DNA of 64,000 bases from Gari tellinella (Eukaryota; Mollusca; Bivalvia; Cardiida; Psammobiidae): assembly GCA_922989275.2 (NCBI GenBank), contig OV277863.1, positions 19,372,001 to 19,436,000 on the forward strand, read 5' to 3'. Both the position numbers and the translations under genes were made by a program. The notes beneath the pieces were generated by a model. It was not told where the DNA came from. It worked only from the letters and a program-made list of their open reading frames with translations, and ran no database searches. Shown piece after piece: positions 30,283-40,885 of the stretch; position 1 is the stretch's first letter, and each line of letters opens with the position of its first letter.

Positions 30283-32640
30283 TCAATGTTTAGTGGTAAC
30301 ATTATAATCAAAAGGCCCGAGCATCTTAGGTACACATCGAGTGCCAATGGTTCGACCGTACGTGTTGACATCTGCTTTAGAATAGGTGTCTTTGTTTGGA
30401 CGGATAAAAACATTATCGGCGGAATGTATACTGGGGTTTTCAGCCAGATAATTATGAGGAGAGAGGATGAACGAAGCTTGGTTTAAATTAGTGTCAGTTC
30501 CAGGAATGTCTTCTGTTCCAGGCACATGGTTGAACCCAATAGTAATCCAAGAAACAAGATCTTCGTCGACTAAACTTTCGTTGTCAATATAATTATCAAA
30601 ATCTAGCACTGGATCTAGTTTCTCACGTAAAGCATATATGGACGTTGACGCTTGTTCTCCGTCCTTTCTTTTGGTGACAGTAAATGGGTACTTGATCCAT
30701 TTCGAAGATGACGTTATTTGATCATCTCCAGTAAGCAGAGAAATGGGTGATTTATTTCGTATTGTGTACGCCCTCTGTGTATCATATTCACCATGTGCAT
30801 GAACATTGTAAATCATAGAGTAAAGTGTACTTTTTAAATCAAAATTAACATCTTTCGTTTCCTTGTTTATTAGATAGCGTATCTTCCGGGCGGTTTTGGT
30901 TGCTGTATTCCCATCATTCTCCTCCAGTGCAAATTCTAAAGTTAAAACGCGATTGTTTGTTCCTGCAATGTCTAGGTCAATTTTGTAATTAAACATATGC
31001 TGATTGACATTTGCGACCACGTTCTTATGTATAACACTTCCGAATTGTTCCTCTTCTGGCAACCGGAAGGTAGCAAGTATATATCCAGTAACGTACACTT
31101 TAGCATCAATAATTCCATTTGAATAAAACTTGTAATCAAATATATAATCATTATTCTTCAGAGTTACAATGGTTCTAATTACTAAATGATAATCTGGTAT
31201 ACCGCCATAATACTTGTAATCGCTTCGAGCATAAGCACCATAGTGCCTTCGTAGTGGAATAGCACCATTGTTTTCAAAAATACAAATATTATTGTGTAAA
31301 CTCTCTACTTTGCCAGCTCTCGTCCAGATATCGGAGCTCAAAAACACTGCAGATTCGGGACAGTCCACTCCACGCACGAGCTCGTTGGTCGCCGATCCAA
31401 GAAGCCATGATATATCGTGACTGCTTATCGAAGACTCTGATTGTTCGAATCCTGTATTATATACCAATATATCTTGTAAACTTATCTCATAGGCTATTCT
31501 CATGCCGTTAAATTTAATATCAAATAACATCAATCCATTGGACGGGCGCAAGTGATACCTGAATGTCCATTTGAAATATTCTATTTTTTGACCGACAACT
31601 TTGAAACGTTTTCCTTCAGGCTCAAAAAGAAATGGACCTTGCCTGTGATCGGTTATTGGTTGTTTTGCTACGAATGTTGAATATGAGTCATGATCGTCAT
31701 CATCAGGATGTATGAGTATAGGCGCGATTGTTTCTGAATTAAACGCTTCCATTAATGAGGTAGTACTTGGAAATGTTTGCCCATTGTATTGAAGTAACTC
31801 CAGAAACCATTCACTAGTATTGGTCGATGTATGATCTATCAGAAATTCAAGACCAAGTGGATGTAAATAAAATCCCTCAACAAATTGAAAACTCCTGAAC
31901 CACGATTTTCGTGTGTTGCCTTCTTTGTCTTGCAACGCTACATCCATGATCTCAATACAGTTTACACCTTTGGTACAGTTATGATAACACAAATCGTAAC
32001 TTGCTATTAAAAGAGGATAAATGTCTTCGGTGACCCTTGAAAGGATGCCTCTGTGTAATGCTGATTCTTCTTTGAAGTCCATTGGCCTGCTGTGAAATGG
32101 TACTGGGTGTCCTTTAAATGACGGATCTTTATAGTGAACAGCCCGATTTGGCTCAGACAGTGGAAAAACAAGATACTCTACTACAACAGGTGGGTCATGG
32201 TTACCCCTATAAATGACAGCCTTTGCTATACGGTCAGGTTTCTTGCTCCCTTCATCCAGGTATTGAATTGTTTCGTTTTTAGCTGGCATATGCAACTCAA
32301 TAAGAAATATGTAACTGTCTTGTATGCTAGCGTTTTCATAGGCGACCAAACCAAGAGTGTGGAATTCCAGGAGATATCGTGTCACTGCTTGATATTCCGC
32401 TTTTGTCAAATCATCAAATACCTCTGGATCTTTAAGGTCACGTGGCGTTACGTAGTCGCCACCGTTATCCTCACAGTATGGAATTGCTGACGCGTTGATA
32501 GCAAATAGTACGGTCAGTATTGTTAGAACAATGGCCACAATAAGCATAATGCAGAACGCCAGCCGACATATTGCAACATTCCGTCGCTCTATCCTTTGAA
32601 GCTCATTTACCTGGTCTTTTCCATACAGTCCTGATGGGCT
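30283..32640 (-). CDS. Membrane copper amine oxidase paralogue 1, main exon: probable pseudoenzyme
   Basis: This exon encodes residues 67-851 of a three-exon AOC3/VAP-1-like protein and ends at a stop codon. A membrane anchor (ICRLAFCIMLIVAIVLTIL region) is followed by the N2/N3 domains and the catalytic beta-sandwich; RGVDCP, PLRRHYG and the C-terminal TYG...CVP are conserved. Family numbering by spacing: the general base Asp is present (Asp475, HDISWLLG), as are the second and third copper ligands (His614, His771). Three residues are replaced by Asn: the TPQ-precursor Tyr (Asn563, in NNDY), the first copper His (Asn612, in NQH) and the Tyr expected to contact TPQ (Asn461, VYNTGF). Amine oxidation is therefore unlikely. 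The ATG at 32667 lies upstream of a TATTTTCAG acceptor and is not the start. Confidence 0.93.
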   Translation of the reverse strand, partial: SPSGLYGKDQVNELQRIERRNVAICRLAFCIMLIVAIVLTILTVLFAINASAIPYCEDNGGDYVTPRDLKDPEVFDDLTKAEYQAVTRYLLEFHTLGLVAYENASIQDSYIFLIELHMPAKNETIQYLDEGSKKPDRIAKAVIYRGNHDPPVVVEYLVFPLSEPNRAVHYKDPSFKGHPVPFHSRPMDFKEESALHRGILSRVTEDIYPLLIASYDLCYHNCTKGVNCIEIMDVALQDKEGNTRKSWFRSFQFVEGFYLHPLGLEFLIDHTSTNTSEWFLELLQYNGQTFPSTTSLMEAFNSETIAPILIHPDDDDHDSYSTFVAKQPITDHRQGPFLFEPEGKRFKVVGQKIEYFKWTFRYHLRPSNGLMLFDIKFNGMRIAYEISLQDILVYNTGFEQSESSISSHDISWLLGSATNELVRGVDCPESAVFLSSDIWTRAGKVESLHNNICIFENNGAIPLRRHYGAYARSDYKYYGGIPDYHLVIRTIVTLKNNDYIFDYKFYSNGIIDAKVYVTGYILATFRLPEEEQFGSVIHKNVVANVNQHMFNYKIDLDIAGTNNRVLTLEFALEENDGNTATKTARKIRYLINKETKDVNFDLKSTLYSMIYNVHAHGEYDTQRAYTIRNKSPISLLTGDDQITSSSKWIKYPFTVTKRKDGEQASTSIYALREKLDPVLDFDNYIDNESLVDEDLVSWITIGFNHVPGTEDIPGTDTNLNQASFILSPHNYLAENPSIHSADNVFIRPNKDTYSKADVNTYGRTIGTRCVPKMLGPFDYNVTTKH

Positions 32641-32649
32641 CTGAAAATA

Positions 32650-32850
32650 GTGAAATGACGTCATCAAATTTAAACAAGTGTCGTCTGTTTCTACTTCTAA
32701 AACACAATTTTTAGATATTTTGTCTGAATAAATATTGAGACGAGTGTCAAACAGTTTGGATCCTGATCAGACGCCGCGTTACGCGGCGTCTGATCAGAAT
32801 CCAAACTGTTTGCAAATAACTACTGTACTCGGGGTAAGGCAGTGAAGGGG
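32650..32850. mobile_element. Family D MITE immediately upstream of amine oxidase 1 exon 3
   Basis: The right end GGTAAGGCAGTGAAGGGG is followed by TTAA. The left end has merged with the splice-site region (ATGACGTCATCAAATTTAA is MITE-like). Hairpin arms CAAACAGTTTGGATCCTGAT and ATCAGAATCCAAACTGTTTG around GACGCCGCGTTACGCGGCGTC. Confidence 0.75.
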
Positions 32851-33572
32851 TTAAATAAACGTTTGATCTGACTGGTTTGAGTGTGTATCTCTAAATCGGG
32901 ATTTGTAAAGAAATTCTTCAAACGCTTGTAATGAACTTTATTCGGTATGTGTATAGCTCGTGTAAATGTGTTTGTTTACAGATAGTTATAGGATCTACGA
33001 GCATGTTAATGATTCAGTTCGTAAAGAATTTACTCCATGCACACGGTGTCCCCCAAACAAACGGAACCCTAGTTCAAATGTGTATTTTTTAATGTTACAA
33101 TACAATTTTAAAATATAAATATGCAGTGTTGTAAATACATAATTTTTGCATATTTCTGCCAAATTGCTCTTGAAAATATACATTAGTTTTAAAGATATAA
33201 GTTTTTCATTGAAGCACCCACTTATCCTTTCTAACGCAATTTTGGTTCAGTAGCTTTTTTTTTTAAAGCTAAATGTGTTCTAAACAATCCATGCAACTGT
33301 TTTATTCTGTACCTATACATGTATACGTATCAATTGTCCAGAAACCAGCACATACACAAACTGTAGATCTATATGCTAATCGAGTTTACATAGTCGTCTT
33401 AAGAGTTTAATTTATTACAAAAGACCTGTAATCTGATCGTAGTTCAGAATTTTGGGCAGGGCATATGACACCAATGGCGGTTATATGTTTAAAATGCAAC
33501 AGTTTGTTTAACAACCGTTTATAGACAATAGAATAAATCCAAATCAACTCGTGTAATGTTTTATAAAGTTAA

Positions 33573-33778
33573 CCCTTAGCCCGCCAAATAAATTGTCGTC
33601 TGCTATATTTCTCGTCTGCTTCAAGTTTCAAAGTGCTTCAAAGTTGCTCAAAATTGCTGAAAGTGTTGTCCGAGTGTCAAACAGCTTGGATCCGGATGAG
33701 ACGCCGAGTTACTCGGCGTCTCATCCGGATCCAAGCTGTTTGCATATGGAGCTATAGTTGTGCGTGGCAGGCTAAGGG
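33573..33778. mobile_element. Family D MITE with perfect 65-base palindrome
   Basis: TTAA on both sides; ends CCCTTAGCCCGCCAAAT and GCGTGGCAGGCTAAGGG. Arms CAAACAGCTTGGATCCGGAT and its exact complement enclose GAGACGCCGAGTTACTCGG. A nearly identical copy lies in opposite orientation at 54907. Confidence 0.92.
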
Positions 33779-34003
33779 TTAATGGAAAGCAAAAATATGG
33801 ATTGAGCGTCAAATCACTGCACTGAAAGCGGCTGAATAATTACGCGCGCCACAGGAAAGTTTGCAGTTGCTGTCAGTAAAATGTTCATATCTAAAACCCT
33901 AATAAATATGAAAACTACATTTGGACAATATATGGCAAAATATCGTCTCTACATAATTATCTATTTATGTTTGCTTTATAGCTATTGACAAAAAAAGGAT
34001 ATA

Positions 34004-34391
34004 CAGTGAAACCCCTCTAAACCGGACATGTGTGGGGACAACACAACAACAAATGCCGGTTCAGAGGGGTTTCCAGTTTAGAGGGGTTTTAACCCATTAC
34101 TAAATAGCTGATTTTTAGTATGGAAGATAGATGACCACTTAAAGTAGGTAGGAAGTAAAGCAGAATGCGCATTGAGTCGCATTCTGTTTTACTTTCAACC
34201 TGCTTTAAGCTAGCTTCAGCCAGAATGTATAAACTATTTTCTTCAGTGTAAGAATAGACCAAAGACGTAAAAGGGCGTATTTATGGTGTAATGGGTAAAA
34301 ATAAAGAAGGATTGGAAACGGGACCAAAGATTTCGTTCGGTTTAGAAAGAATTGGGGTATTTAGAGGTTCCGGTTTGGAGGGGTTCCGCTG
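34004..34391. mobile_element. Tigger/pogo-like TA-flanked element interrupted by a family C MITE
   Basis: Ends CAGTGAAACCCCTCTAAACC and GGTTTGGAGGGGTTCCGCTG lie between TA dinucleotides. Such ends are typical of pogo-class elements. The insert occupies 34093-34295. Confidence 0.75.
34093..34295. mobile_element. Family C MITE nested in a Tigger-like element
   Basis: TTAA left, TAAA right; ends CCCATTACTAAATAG and TATGGTGTAATGGG. Hairpin II has arms GGAAGTAAAGCAGAATGCGC and CGCATTCTGTTTTACTTTC. Confidence 0.8.
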
Positions 34392-34711
34392 TATTTCTTA
34401 TTTGATCTCGGGTTCCGGGTGTTTTGGAACACCTTGTATAAAATGTCTTGACCGGTGACTGTCAAAGGCGCAATGGACTTTATTTCCAAACAGTTTGGAT
34501 CCAGATATAAAGCGGTGTAACGCAACGTTTGATCAGTATCAAAACGGTTTGAAACATATTTCATTATTTCTTCAGTCAAGTTTCAAAGATTGAATAATTT
34601 GGAAACATTGCAGACGACATGTTTTAAGCAGGCGCTTATATGGCAGAGAATGAGTTAAAATTATTTGTTACAGTCACAATTTGACATAAACTGACATCTA
34701 TATCAGACATA

Positions 34712-34954
34712 CAGTGGAGAATGTGTTATTCTTTCCCAATAAACGCGTTTACGCTAAAACTATTATTTGCAGTGCAAACAGTTTGGAGCCAGATCAGACG
34801 CCGGGTAACCCGGCGTCTGATCAGGCTCCAAACTGTTTGCCACCAAGATAAACAAGAATTATCAGAATTGTCCAAAAGTTGTTCTTTTCTACGTTTTAGT
34901 GCTTTGCGTTTGCGTACGTTTGCGTTTAAACGGGAAAGAACAGATTCTCCACTG
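34712..34954 (-). mobile_element. Family A MITE, reverse orientation
   Basis: TA-flanked; ends CAGTGGAGAATGTGTTATTC and GGGAAAGAACAGATTCTCC. The hairpin is intact. It lies in intron 2 of amine oxidase 1. Confidence 0.88.
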
Positions 34955-35302
34955 TACTTTTGTAAATCCAGACTTTGAACCCCTTCACTTCAATAATATC
35001 GTTTGCTTCAAACCTTTCGTCTGTGTAGAATTTCGACATTTTTGGTTTAAGAAACGTTTGGCCCGAGTGTCAAGCGATCTGAATCCCGAACAGAGGTCGA
35101 TCAAATCCAAACAATTTAAAAATACAAACGTATTCAGGATAAGGCAGTGAATGGGTTAACTCTTTCAACACCATGGATCTGTTTGAAATGTTGAGAGCAG
35201 TATTTATTATAAACTACACAAAATTACAAGTAGACACTTAGTGTTGAAGAAATTAACATTCAATCTTCGTAAAAACTGTCTGATTAAGTTTAGCGAACTT
35301 AC

Positions 35303-35375
35303 ATCTATTGTCGATACCCGTGGAGAAGGACTCACAGATAACACTGAAAACTTCCATAGCTTGGAGAAGGATATT
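35303..35375 (-). CDS. Amine oxidase 1, exon 2 (cytoplasmic linker)
   Basis: 73-base minus-strand exon, acceptor TATTTCTCCTCCAG, donor GTAAGTTCG. It takes one base to complete the codon split by exon 1 (phase 2), then encodes ISFSKLWKFSVLSVSPSPRV and STID, and ends in phase 0 in front of the exon at 32640. It lacks acidic residues until the end and is Ser-rich. The paralogue has an exon at the equivalent place with the same phases (ending PRKISTTS). That shared architecture is the main support, since the exon is too short to identify on its own. Confidence 0.75.
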
Positions 35376-35944
35376 CTGGAGGAGAAATATATGTACATAT
35401 GTTACAATGGTGTCGTTATAATCTCAATTCACAATTTAACCCTTAATATCATGAAAAACAATGTTTTTTTCTTAGAAATTATCCAGGAATATACTCCTCA
35501 AGAGAACTTAATATGTACACTTACCTGTGGGATTTAGACAGAATTCCATAACTCGTTGGCAAAACATCTTATCTAGTTATTATCTCTTCATATATTTAGG
35601 GTTTAAGTCATATTTCATTACAACAGCGTAATATAATGCAAACATTACCTTTCTGAATTTTATGGGTTAGACATACCGGTATATGAACAGAATGGAGAGC
35701 AAACACTTATTATCTTCGTCGCCAGTTATTGCTAATTTAATCGTGTTTTGATTTGCTTTGTCGTACTCATTTATTACAACAAATTCATTTAAAGCATAAT
35801 TCAGGGACAATGTATGTCAAAGTTTAGGCTTCAAGTTTAAAAGCTGTAACTTGGTCAAATAAACAGAAAACGGTGGAATATATTTTAGAACTAAATTGCT
35901 AAAGCCAGCAACTTGAAAACTTTACGTATCTGCACTATGCGGGC

Positions 35945-36130
35945 AAATTTGTGATAAATATTGCCAATAGTTTGGATCCAGATGAGTTGCCGAGTAGCTC
36001 GGTGCCTTATCTGGATCAACACTGTTCGACATCCTAATGATATTTTCTGAACGAAAATGCATTCAAAAATATTTTAGAATTGTTGCAGACGAGATGTTTT
36101 ACACACGACAACTACATAATTGTGCAGAAG
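35945..36130. mobile_element. Family D MITE, diverged
   Basis: Hairpin arms CCAATAGTTTGGATCCAGAT and TTATCTGGATCAACACTGTT around TTGCCGAGTAGCTCGG. The ends are unclear. Intron 1 of amine oxidase 1. Confidence 0.55.
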
Positions 36131-36159
36131 GTAAAAATTGCCTAGATTATTAATGATGA

Positions 36160-36335
36160 CTATTGCAAACAGTTTAGATCCAGATGAGACGCCGAGTAAC
36201 TCGGTGTCTGATCTGAATCAAAACTGTTTGATACACTTACGATATTTTCTAAACGAAAAACGTTTAAATAAACTTTTAGAATTATTGCAGACGATAAGTT
36301 TCGCAGGCGATAATTACATAGCGTACAGAAGGTTA
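36160..36335. mobile_element. Family D MITE, diverged, close to exon 1 donor
   Basis: Arms GCAAACAGTTTAGATCCAGA and CTGAATCAAAACTGTTTG around GACGCCGAGTAACTCGG; GCAGACGATAAG follows. It ends about 20 bases from the exon 1 splice donor. Confidence 0.6.
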
Positions 36336-36356
36336 AGATCATTAAGTTTTAATTAC

Positions 36357-36481
36357 CTAGAGGGTCTCCGCCTTGGTTCCACGACAGGGTGGTCATTGAT
36401 GTCACTGCCATCGCTATCACTATCCTCCTCTGGAATGCTCACTACCCTTCTTGGCATGCGAATCTGGGGCGTTGATGCCAT
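36357..36481 (-). CDS. Amine oxidase 1, exon 1 (start codon and acidic cytoplasmic tail)
   Basis: The ATG at 36481 has a favourable context (TAACCATGG). 125 bases encode MASTPQIRMPRRVVSIPEED, then SDSDGSDINDHPVVEPRRRP and S, ending in phase 2 at a GTAATTAA donor. The Ser/Asp/Glu cluster looks like acidic-kinase (CK2-type) sites. Being N-terminal to the membrane anchor, this segment should be cytoplasmic in a type II protein. The phase chain exon 1 (2) to exon 2 (0) to exon 3 is unbroken and is repeated in the second paralogue, whose exon 1 also has an acidic serine cluster. The full protein would be 851 residues. Confidence 0.78.
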
Positions 36482-36792
36482 GGTTACAGGCAAGAATTTT
36501 AGAACAGAACTTTTATCAATATCACATTAAATTTAACGACTTCAAGTCTATTGCTTGTGCCTTTAAAACATAAGTTTATTCCAGGTTTACTCTTTTCCAA
36601 CGAACTTGAGTATATGTTGTAGTATATTATAATTTAAGAATATAAAAAGCAAACATGTGCTTCAATCACGTTGTACCTTACGCTGAAACGGACTTCGTAT
36701 ATATAATTACGACATCACTAAACTAAAACTGATTCATTCAATAAAGTATCATTCCAGAGTTATACTATTACTTATCTCGCGTATTTACTTAA

Positions 36793-37031
36793 CCCTTTCG
36801 GCGCCAAATTATTTGGAAGATTTTTATACCTTCATCGCTTTATTGTCATCTAAGTCAGTATTGTTGTCTGCAAGAACGTTATAAAGTTAGATTTAAGGTG
36901 GTATGACTTACGCAATATCGAAAATAGTGTCAAACAACTTGGATCCTGATCAGACGCCGCGTGACGCGGCGTCTGATCTGGATCCAAACTGTTTGCAAAG
37001 TCGACTTTATTAGACTACGGCGCCGAAAGGG
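36793..37031. mobile_element. Family D MITE, CCCTTTCGGCGCC subfamily
   Basis: TTAA on both sides; ends CCCTTTCGGCGCC and GGCGCCGAAAGGG are perfect. Hairpin arms CAAACAACTTGGATCCTGAT and ATCTGGATCCAAACTGTTTG, core GACGCCGCGTGACGCGGCGTC, with the recurrent T-T mispair. Confidence 0.92.
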
Positions 37032-37035
37032 TTAA

Positions 37036-37241
37036 GCCCTTTACTGTTTTATCCCGAGTACAATAATTATTTGAAAATGTGTCGATCTTGTATTTATAAG
37101 ATGAGGAGTTGTCTCATAAGGATCTTAACTGTTTGACACACATTACGATTTAAGTTTTGTGCATTTATTTAAAAATCTAATGTGAGAAATGAAAGTAGAC
37201 GACGATTGTTTAAATCTGATGACGCCATGACAATGAAGGGG
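37036..37241. mobile_element. Family D MITE sharing a TTAA with its neighbour
   Basis: The left TTAA (37032-37035) is the right target site of the previous element; the right TTAA follows CAATGAAGGGG. The hairpin is reduced to ATGAGGAGTTGTCTCATAAG with the arm ATCTTAACTGTTTGAC. Confidence 0.75.
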
Positions 37242-37453
37242 TTAATGACGATCTATTGTATCCCAGGATAGAAACTATGAATATGATAAGCAACATGGAA
37301 ACAAGAAATGTGATTATCAATCAGGGAGTGGGTGAGAGATTTGGATACAGGGCTCCAGATATGAGGGAGTATTGTGAAAACTTAAATCTTCATGCCTGCT
37401 CAAAAACTCTATGAGTCATTACTCATTATAATCGCCTCTTTGATATGATTTTT

Positions 37454-37724
37454 TGTGTTGTTTGTTAACGTCCGTTTCTGCCATCATCTATGGGCTAATT
37501 TGACTACCCAGAGAGAGGGGAGCGGATACAGAGAACCCGGGCGCGATGCCCTACTCTTATTATCGAAAGAGGTCTCTGGTTCTTTTAGACGCCAAGTGTA
37601 AAGCACTCATACATCACACCTCGGTTTATAAAGTCTCATGCGAAGGACTTGGTCTGGCGGGAGATCGAACTCGCAACCCCTGACGTCGTAAGTGGGTGCT
37701 TTACCCCTCGACTACGTCCGCCGG
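37454..37724 (-). mobile_element. tRNA-derived SINE with target-site duplication
   Basis: Read on the minus strand the head is tRNA-like: GGCGGACGTAGTCGAGGGG (A box), loop CCACTTACGACG (Val-like), and GAGTTCGATCTCCCGCC (B box). A unique body follows, and a tail GTTAACAAACAACAC ending in A residues. The flanks TGATATGATTTTT (37441-37453) and TGATATGGTTTTA (37725-37737) are a target-site duplication, direct evidence of retroposition. Confidence 0.85.
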
Positions 37725-37964
37725 TGATATGGTTTTAATGAGTAGTCATTTTTGTTCTAAACATGAGGCGAACATATTGAATAAATATATGTATCTATAG
37801 ATCTAGCTTACTGCCTCTTACCTGGAGACATGGATTTCTTTTAGGAGTTGTACATAAGGAACGAACTGCATTATATGAGTTGGTACGCAAGAGAATCAGT
37901 AACAAATCGAGTAACTCGATAGGTAAGAAACAGTGGAGAAACCCTCACTATTTCCCTTGTTTTT

Positions 37965-38213
37965 ACATTACTCAATACATACACCCCTTTTACGCCGTTA
38001 ATTTATTCCTCCGTTGAAGAAAATATTTTCACTTTATACAGTCATGAATATGAATCAGAAGAAACGTTTTCTGTATTCTGGCAGCTGGTAGCTTAAAGTA
38101 GCCTGGATGTGAAGCAGAATGCGCCTAAATGCGTATTCTGCTCTACTTTCAACCTGCTGTACCGTAGTCACCAGTCTTCAAAATAAACATAGGTTATGGA
38201 CTAAAGAGTTAAA
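37965..38213. mobile_element. Family C MITE, diverged
   Basis: TTAA on the right; pieces TTCCTCCGTTGAAGAAAAT, AGTCATGAATATGAA, and hairpin arms GAAGCAGAATGCGCC and GCGTATTCTGCTCTACTTTC. Confidence 0.75.
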
Positions 38214-38219
38214 TGAAAC

Positions 38220-40520
38220 TTAAAACAAACGCTATAAAATCAAATGTAGGAAACGGCAGTGCTTTAATTGATATGTTTATATTATGTTTCTTTTCGGTCG
38301 ATCCTGATCAGGTGCTGCGAAATGATCAATTAGTGACAACCTAAAGTCAAAAAACACAAAATTAGAGGTAGCGCTGTACATCACACTTATTTAGATTGAC
38401 GTTTAAATATCTTGTTCAAGGTATGCAAACATGTTTGTTGCTCGGATATGGCAATAAATGTACATGATAAACATTTATCTCCAAAAGCAGTTGCCAGCGA
38501 GCTATTTGCCTGCTGAAAAGTTAATGTCGTTAACCACAGCAACTGAAGCCTGTGAATAAAGTTATACTATTATGACATTATTGGTAAGGAACTGTATAGA
38601 GTACGTTATCTTGAACTCGTTTAACCGTCCACACGCTGTGTGTTTGTCGTCTACAAGTTATGTCGTCTGGAACAATTATAAGTGTTGCATTGTCAACAAG
38701 TTCTTTAATAAAATATCAACATAGTGCTAAAACAGTTTGGGTCCAAATGAAATGCTGAGTTTCTTGCCGTCTCCTACAGACCCAAGCGGTTTGTTATAGA
38801 AATCAGAATCAGAAACTCCTACCCATGGTCTTCTGCACTATATCACACTGGTATGAATTTATTATTTCTTAATTAAATTGCAGTTTTCTCCTGTAAAAAG
38901 GGTCCTAATTACAGGCAGTAAAATATAGGTCTGGACATATGAGAAAAACAATAATTTAGGTTTTGCAATGTACTGTAAGAACGTACCGGTACCTTAACAG
39001 TATTTAGTGTCGAACACTGCAGATCTATATCAGTCGTCTCGTCTCTGATGCAACGACTAGTTTGGGTATACACTGTTTGTATTGTTATATAAGACACTTT
39101 TTCATATAGATTGACTGCATTAATGTGATATGTAGCATTTATCAAGAAAATATTGAATCTAGTCTAAGTGCAAAACGCCAGGAACTATACTAAAAGTAAA
39201 CATAAATAATAATTGCAATCAATACAAATCAAGATTAGCGATTCTTCTTATGGCACTGAGTCAAGTGTTCAACCTGTGCTTTCCACTACAAATCAGTTTT
39301 TTTTCTGATCTCCTCTATGTTTGTCCATCTACTCATCAAAGAGACCCTGGTCAGTTGTTAGGTTGGCAATACGTCTTCAGTCCCGGGTCTATACAGTCTT
39401 GTATGACAGTTTAAAATTAGTTTTCGTGCAGTGACTCTCAAATATCAAACTTAATTTAGGTCCAGTTGTTGTGAAAAGGAGGCGTTTTACTGTTAATCGT
39501 TTTACTTTCGCTTAGTTTTGTTTGCTAGTTGTATTATTAGCAACACAATAAAATCATAGTTTGTTGGACTGGAATATTAGCTTGTTTTGCATGTGGTTTA
39601 ATTGTCAAATAAAGGGAATATGCATATGCCAATTTGTCTAAAACTTAGATTGAAATGTGTTGTACTGTCCAATTCTTATCATTAGGAAATTTCCATTCCA
39701 CACAGCATGGATGCAATAATTATTATTCTTCACACGTCGTATCTGATCAAAATGTCGTATGTCGACAAATATTTGTACCAAATTGTCATAAATCGGAAAT
39801 ATATGTCATAAAGCTTAATTAAAGTCATCAATTTTTTTTTTATAATTCATCTTAATTCCAGTTGTCGGTTATATTTTTTGCAGGATATAGATAAAATATG
39901 TGATCGAATGAAAAAGTGAAATATATTTTTTTCTTCCTCTGAAAAGTAACAGAAATTGACTTATGACGTTTTGACTGCGCACCGACGACGTGACGTGTAA
40001 CACTTATCTCACTCCTCACAACCACCAAATACGCATTTAAGCCTTACCATGCTGATATGTCTGCTTAAGATATTTAGTCTGCGAAAAATGTAAAAATCAT
40101 ATTGTATATTTTTAAGATTGAAGAAACTATGAATATGAGTAGCAAGCGGCGTCTGATCTTGATCAGAACTGTATGCAAATATTACCCATGTCGCGCTAAA
40201 CATGATAAGAGTTATATAAGGGTGGTATCTGGTCTTTTGAGTATATGTTTGATAAAATGTCAGGCACATTGTTTAATATTCGTCCCTTTAGTAAAGCGGC
40301 AGTTTGTAATAACTGTATAACTATAACACTCTATTTCAATTACATGCCTAGGTCATTGGTATTGTTGTGTTTTATTAACCTGTCGAAATTTAAATAATTA
40401 TACGCTGGTTGAACACGCTATATATAGCTTCTGTTGATATCGACTGTTTCCGCTATGTTTTACGGGTAAATCTGGGTTGAAAAGATGGGTTTATATTTAG
40501 AATAAGATATTGAAACCTTT
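38220..40520. other. Intergenic, AT-rich; decayed repeats only
   Basis: Degraded hairpin I pieces occur near 38730-38790 and 40150-40175 (GCGTCTGATCTTGATCAGAA). I see no exon or RNA gene. Confidence 0.5.
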
Positions 40521-40534
40521 ATGTCATTATGGTC

Positions 40535-40600
40535 GAGACAGTAGAGTAGTATTTTACTGAGTATGGCCGTGAGTTCGATTCCAAGCGGCGGACGATTTTT
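40535..40600 (+). tRNA. tRNA-like fragment
   Basis: GAGTAG A-box remnant and B box GAGTTCGATTCC, followed by a T run. No closed cloverleaf; probably a SINE remnant. Confidence 0.3.
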
Positions 40601-40885
40601 TTTTATTTTTGATGTATAAGAGTCTGCAAGAAGGAGAGGCAGATTTAATTGAAAGTCCTTTTGGATCTGATCCCATATAACTTAAATTAAAGATATTGAA
40701 TCCTAGCGACGAGTAAACTCGTCATTTACAAAGAGTTTGCCTATACACTTATCCCATGCAAACAGTGAATACCAAGATCAGATGGTTCCTATGACACATT
40801 TTGCATTAAAGAGATCTCTATGTTGAACAATTTAAGTAAAATATTCGTTTGAAAAATAATGAGACAAAAAATATTGTAATAAAAA

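Noticed and set aside
31321..31341. Ser at a position where the paralogue has Asp (FLS in place of FLD) read as loss of the catalytic base
   Set aside because: By spacing to the TPQ site the catalytic base is the Asp 26 residues earlier (HDISW), which is conserved. The Ser change is not counted as an active-site loss.
32641..32667. ATG at 32667 as the start of amine oxidase 1
   Set aside because: It lies upstream of a good 3' splice site, partly in MITE sequence. The paralogue has an acceptor at the equivalent place, and two upstream exons fit in phase.
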